Origin: Salinigranum marinum
GTDB taxonomy: Archaea > Halobacteriota > Halobacteria > Halobacteriales > Haloferacaceae
Assembly: GCF_024228675.1 (NCBI RefSeq)
Contig: NZ_CP100461.1
Coordinates: 2,539,398 to 2,603,397, forward strand
Reading direction: 5' to 3'
DNA: 64,000 nucleotides
Below, one piece after another: positions 61,701 to 64,000 of the stretch. The notes under the pieces were generated by a model. The model had not been told where the DNA came from. It was given only the letters and a program-made list of their open reading frames with translations, and did no database searches. The position numbers and the translations under genes are program-made. Position 1 is the stretch's first letter. Each line of letters begins with the position of its first letter.

Positions 61701-62314
61701 AGACTGTCGAGACCGACGCAGGCGAAGTGCGACGTGCCCACGGTCGGGAGTTCGTCGGGAGTGATGCCGATGCCGCGCGTGAGATACTCGCGAGCGTTCG
61801 CGAGAACCACGTGGCGCAGGCAGCCGGACGCTACGCTCGGAACGCGGACGACCCGACGAACACAGCGACCGTGTTTGTCCGAACCGATGCTATCCCCGAC
61901 GGTTTCGCCGACCTCCAGGTTCCGGGCGTCGAGTGGGTCGCGACGGACACCCAGCGCCGCGTCATCGAGGAGCTACGGGAGCGCACGGAAGCGACGGCAC
62001 GAGAGCTTGCCGAGGCGACAGGCGTCAGTAAGCGACACGTCGCGAAAACGCTGGCACGGCTTCTCGGTGGGGGGAGCGTTGAGTGTTGCGACGGTGTCGG
62101 GGCGTACGGCGCTGACGTCTACAGCACCGGGAATTCGCCGACGAGCGTGGTCGATCTCGGGAGCGACGAGATCGCGAACGATGCCGTATGGGGTACCTAT
62201 ACGTGGTCGTTCGCGATCCATCCCGCAGCGGGGGACGCGTCCGAAGCCTCGGCCAGCTCTGTGGCCACGACCTCGACAGCGGACCACATCGAACGACAGG
62301 AGAGGCCGGGATGA
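58739..62314 (+). CDS. Element-type primase-polymerase/helicase fusion
   Basis: 1191 residues from a GTG at 58739. A PrimPol-like domain (about residues 125-330) has FVLVDYDDARD (acidic pair around Asp211) and DVSTSGTGIHIF with His248, the pattern of plasmid and viral primase-polymerases. A helicase-like P-loop DAPTALGKTYT (Lys517) and VVFDERPDF (Asp687-Glu688) follow, then an RNaseH-poor linker and a C-terminal winged helix (RELAEATGVSKRHVAKTLARLL, about 1090-1115). It probably initiates replication of an integrated plasmid or virus. It lies 54 bp after tRNA-Phe. Confidence 0.75.
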   Translation: MGVVALSRKAHRIDWEGLLWETRGYLGLDDDAPVPLDELRETAEANGWSEREFREGHRSTDRLVNIGTLDAPRVVLDDTTADTGDEKCDTEADTPGVDSGKPATRTASDGELPEDVELDTPPEIEPGVFPDDMMGVGQWLTWKATDDGRKVPRAPYEHPDWPDKFVSAQDSDVWRDFETAADWCDKLGGYDLAFTIRNRGKYPDERFVLVDYDDARDPDTGEIHPVVREHIERAGSYSDVSTSGTGIHIFCQGELPEGVKAIGAELPEHERFPGAEIEVYDSGRYSAMTGDHIVGTPRTTRECQSFIDDLADEFATVAEGTPDQLLREPERSKDDLADVETTSDIQDVFDAIQHTGPRDIRLHSTVTHERGDGTASLDPSWAQSKSGTRLAQVGDGWVYRKGMCGLDALQVVALEERIITRVDEYPTGEDFWAAVDALRQRGAHVPEYEPEEGEPVSALPLARLLALDPSERKRAARKRGVDWPTTADARDRLRNRIFQAMRHGEDVVIDAPTALGKTYTVATEPWLNHSDVTDDSPVVHFSETREARDGAAASSRNTTGVTAATLKGRKERCPVARGDHDPADDEDEENPDVVITMDGTPASVWFDAVCDGRGVPFSTAHAYLAERNDQGTEPPCCEGDAECPAKSQWDGVPREDETGETTVDVVHATHQFANVPSLVRNCNVVFDERPDFTLDISNDRIQRGVTAFLKAAGTPARTWESFVQLAQHSGKETDAANERDATQRKLDYQPNREWYLEQSDAHTVAPSLARAIWYALRNDPDANGRRSATVPHNPPRLDGSVHENDGWNRVWVTVILDEDNRVRTIRAAPDLSLARCVIGLDAHPSAPLWQRNTRPDITTEPLLDANERRLWRRFERGLTVVQVGEATRPLASGEYFDEGGTRAVLEHLHETYADAFRTVITASSVESRTKQLLREVGIEDGETMHYGEEKSRNDFGDETVGLVNGSIDPGDDYVLDLLAECGLDARPETVETDAGEVRRAHGREFVGSDADAAREILASVRENHVAQAAGRYARNADDPTNTATVFVRTDAIPDGFADLQVPGVEWVATDTQRRVIEELRERTEATARELAEATGVSKRHVAKTLARLLGGGSVECCDGVGAYGADVYSTGNSPTSVVDLGSDEIANDAVWGTYTWSFAIHPAAGDASEASASSVATTSTADHIERQERPG

Positions 62315-62461
62315 ACGCCGACTGACGGGGACTTCACAGGTCGAGACGGTGTTCTGGCCTCGCTGGGACAGACACATCTACCGCAGTCGATTTCCGGCTC
62401 TACGGGTCGCTCGCCGTATGTGGGAAAGACAATTAACGGCATCAGAGAATAGTACCGTAGC

Positions 62462-64000
62462 ATGACCAACGGAAACCAGCAGACGCTACCCGGGGTCGAC
62501 GGGCAGGGCACGCTCGACCTCGACACGCTGGAAAGCCATCTCTGGGAGGCTGCCGATATTCTCCGTGGGAGCATCGACGCGGCGGACTACAAGAACTACA
62601 TCTTCGGACTGCTCTTTCTCAAGCGCATCAACGACCGGTTCGACGAGGAGACCGAGGAGATCGCCGAGGAGTACGACATCGACGAGGAAGAGGTCAGGGG
62701 CGAACGCGACCTCCACGAGGAGTTCTGGGTGCCCGAACGCGCTCGCTGGAGTCACATCACGTCGCAGACGGACAACATCGGTGAGGCACTGGACAAGGCC
62801 CTCATCGCTGTCGAGGACGAGAACGACGCCATCGCCGACCGGGTGCTGTCGACCGTTGACTACAACGACAAGGACCGGCTGAGCGACGCGACGCTCGACG
62901 AACTCGTCACGCACTTCGACAAACAGCGCTATCAGAACGTCGACCTCGAAGACCCCGACATCTTCGGCCGGGCCTACGAGTACCTCATCCGGCAGTTCGC
63001 CGACGACGCCGGGAAGAAGGGCGGCGAGTTCTACACGCCCCGCGAGGTCGTCCAACTCCTTGTCGAGTGCGTCGACCCCGAACCCGGACACCGCGTCTAC
63101 GACCCCTGTTGTGGCTCCGGTGGGATGCTCATCTACTCGGCCCAGCACATCCGCGACGAGGGCGGCGACACGGACGACGTCTCGCTCTACGGACAGGAGA
63201 AGAACCTGAATACGTGGGCCATCGGTCAGATGAACGTCCTCCTGCACGAGATGCAGGACGCCAAGATCGAGAAGGGCGACACGATCACCGAACCGAAGTT
63301 CGTCACCGAACACGGCGAACTCGAAGTGTTCGACCGCGTCGTCGCCAACCCGCCGTGGAACCAGAAGAAGTGGAGCAAGGAGTGGGTGCAGGAGAACGAG
63401 CCATACAACCGCTTCCCGTATGGGCTGCCGCCGTCGAACCGTGGTGACTGGACGTGGATTCAGCTCATGCTCGCGTCACTGTCGGAGAAGGGCAAGGCGG
63501 GCATCGTCATGGACAACGGTTTGCTGTTCCGCTCGCGGTCGGAGAAGAAGATCCGCAAGCCGATTCTTGAGGCCGACCTCATCGAGGCCGTCATCGCCCT
63601 ACCCGAGAACCTCTTTTACAACACGTCGTCCCCGGGCTGTATCCTGCTCATGAACAAAGACAAGCCCGAGGAACGCGAAAAGAAGGTCCAGTTCATCTAC
63701 GCCGAAGAGCAGACGCTCCGAGAGTCCGGCGTGCAAATCTACGAGGAACTCTCGAATCAGAACCAACTAACAGAGGAGGGTGTCGATTATCTCGCCGAGA
63801 CACACCTCACTGGACGCGAAGAGGACCACCACAGTCGGCTGGTCGACATGGAGGAGATCAAGGAGAACGACTGGAATCTGAACGTGCCCCGGTATGTCGA
63901 TACAACAGAGCCCGAGGAACCCATCGACGTAAGTGAGAAGCTGCGTGAGTTGGATCGACTAGCCGAAGAGCGCCAGAAGACCGACGAGGAACTTCAGCAG
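62462..64000 (+). CDS. hsdM: Type I restriction-modification methyltransferase HsdM (3' end outside window)
   Basis: 513 codons are visible from the ATG at 62462 and the frame is still open at the window edge. The HsdM N-terminal helical domain LESHLWEAADILRGSIDAADYKNYIFGLLFLKRINDRFDEE is followed by the N6-adenine methyltransferase core: motif I VYDPCCGSGGMLIYSAQH (about residue 225) and motif IV VVANPPWNQKKWS (about residue 300). It methylates adenine within the type I recognition site, with HsdS and HsdR presumably further right. It appears to be cargo of the element next to tRNA-Phe. Confidence 0.9.
   Translation, partial: MTNGNQQTLPGVDGQGTLDLDTLESHLWEAADILRGSIDAADYKNYIFGLLFLKRINDRFDEETEEIAEEYDIDEEEVRGERDLHEEFWVPERARWSHITSQTDNIGEALDKALIAVEDENDAIADRVLSTVDYNDKDRLSDATLDELVTHFDKQRYQNVDLEDPDIFGRAYEYLIRQFADDAGKKGGEFYTPREVVQLLVECVDPEPGHRVYDPCCGSGGMLIYSAQHIRDEGGDTDDVSLYGQEKNLNTWAIGQMNVLLHEMQDAKIEKGDTITEPKFVTEHGELEVFDRVVANPPWNQKKWSKEWVQENEPYNRFPYGLPPSNRGDWTWIQLMLASLSEKGKAGIVMDNGLLFRSRSEKKIRKPILEADLIEAVIALPENLFYNTSSPGCILLMNKDKPEEREKKVQFIYAEEQTLRESGVQIYEELSNQNQLTEEGVDYLAETHLTGREEDHHSRLVDMEEIKENDWNLNVPRYVDTTEPEEPIDVSEKLRELDRLAEERQKTDEELQQ

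Overview
The window is a chromosomal segment of a halophilic archaeon (class Halobacteria). The proteins are strongly acidic, the DNA is GC-rich, GTG starts and leaderless-looking promoters with AT-rich TATA elements are common, and many families are haloarchaeal: DUF1102-like secreted proteins, PGF-CTERM surface proteins, HTH-10 regulators, a doublet histone, Azf, archaeal CCA-adding enzyme, and ISH3 and IS200/IS605 elements. The genus cannot be settled from the sequence; a Haloferacales-like chromosome is a guess.

Layout. 1-3.3 kb: at least three tandem secreted DUF1102-like paralogues that share an almost identical 129-bp 5' cassette, divergent from a membrane-anchored winged-helix protein and a fourth, distant paralogue. 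3.4-10.4 kb: metabolism and housekeeping (KDG kinase, a disulfide reductase, PsiE, a CNNM/CorC protein, a CBS-MaoC fusion, an SDR). 10.4-18.2 kb: a three-gene cell-surface operon of a lipoprotein, a 1696-residue subtilase-VWA chimera and a CARDB/PGF-CTERM protein. 18.7-30.5 kb: regulators, transporters and small proteins, interrupted by a broken TnpB gene whose terminal hairpin abuts a Rieske oxygenase gene cut just before its first iron-sulfur motif.

30.5-37.6 kb is the most coherent system: two NikR-type regulators, a complete NitT/TauT-type ABC importer (binding protein, permease, ATPase) and an ECF-type nickel/cobalt importer (CbiM/NikM, small membrane protein, CbiQ, CbiO), followed by a 50-residue double C2H2 protein. 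The regulators differ in their predicted metal ligands. A perfect inverted repeat brackets the TATA region of the first nikR. I read this as a metal, probably nickel, acquisition island with an uncharacterised ABC importer placed between the two regulators.

37.6-43.6 kb is a junkyard: a frameshifted winged-helix gene, an intact ISH3-family element with a 5-bp target duplication, a second TnpB remnant with two omega-RNA-like hairpins, an IS110-family transposase flanked by perfect hairpins, and a duplicated tRNA-Met 3' end. 43.6-57.9 kb is core genome: tRNA-Met, tRNA-Asn, the CCA-adding enzyme, a histone-histone deacetylase operon, an RPA-like protein, tRNA-Arg with several copies of its 3' end downstream, Azf, the pterin enzyme MptD, an ABC exporter and an HTTM-DCC fusion. 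From 57.96 kb, tRNA-Val (with a duplicated 3' end) and tRNA-Phe precede a probable integrated element that carries a 1191-residue primase-polymerase/helicase and the start of a type I restriction-modification system (hsdM, running off the window).
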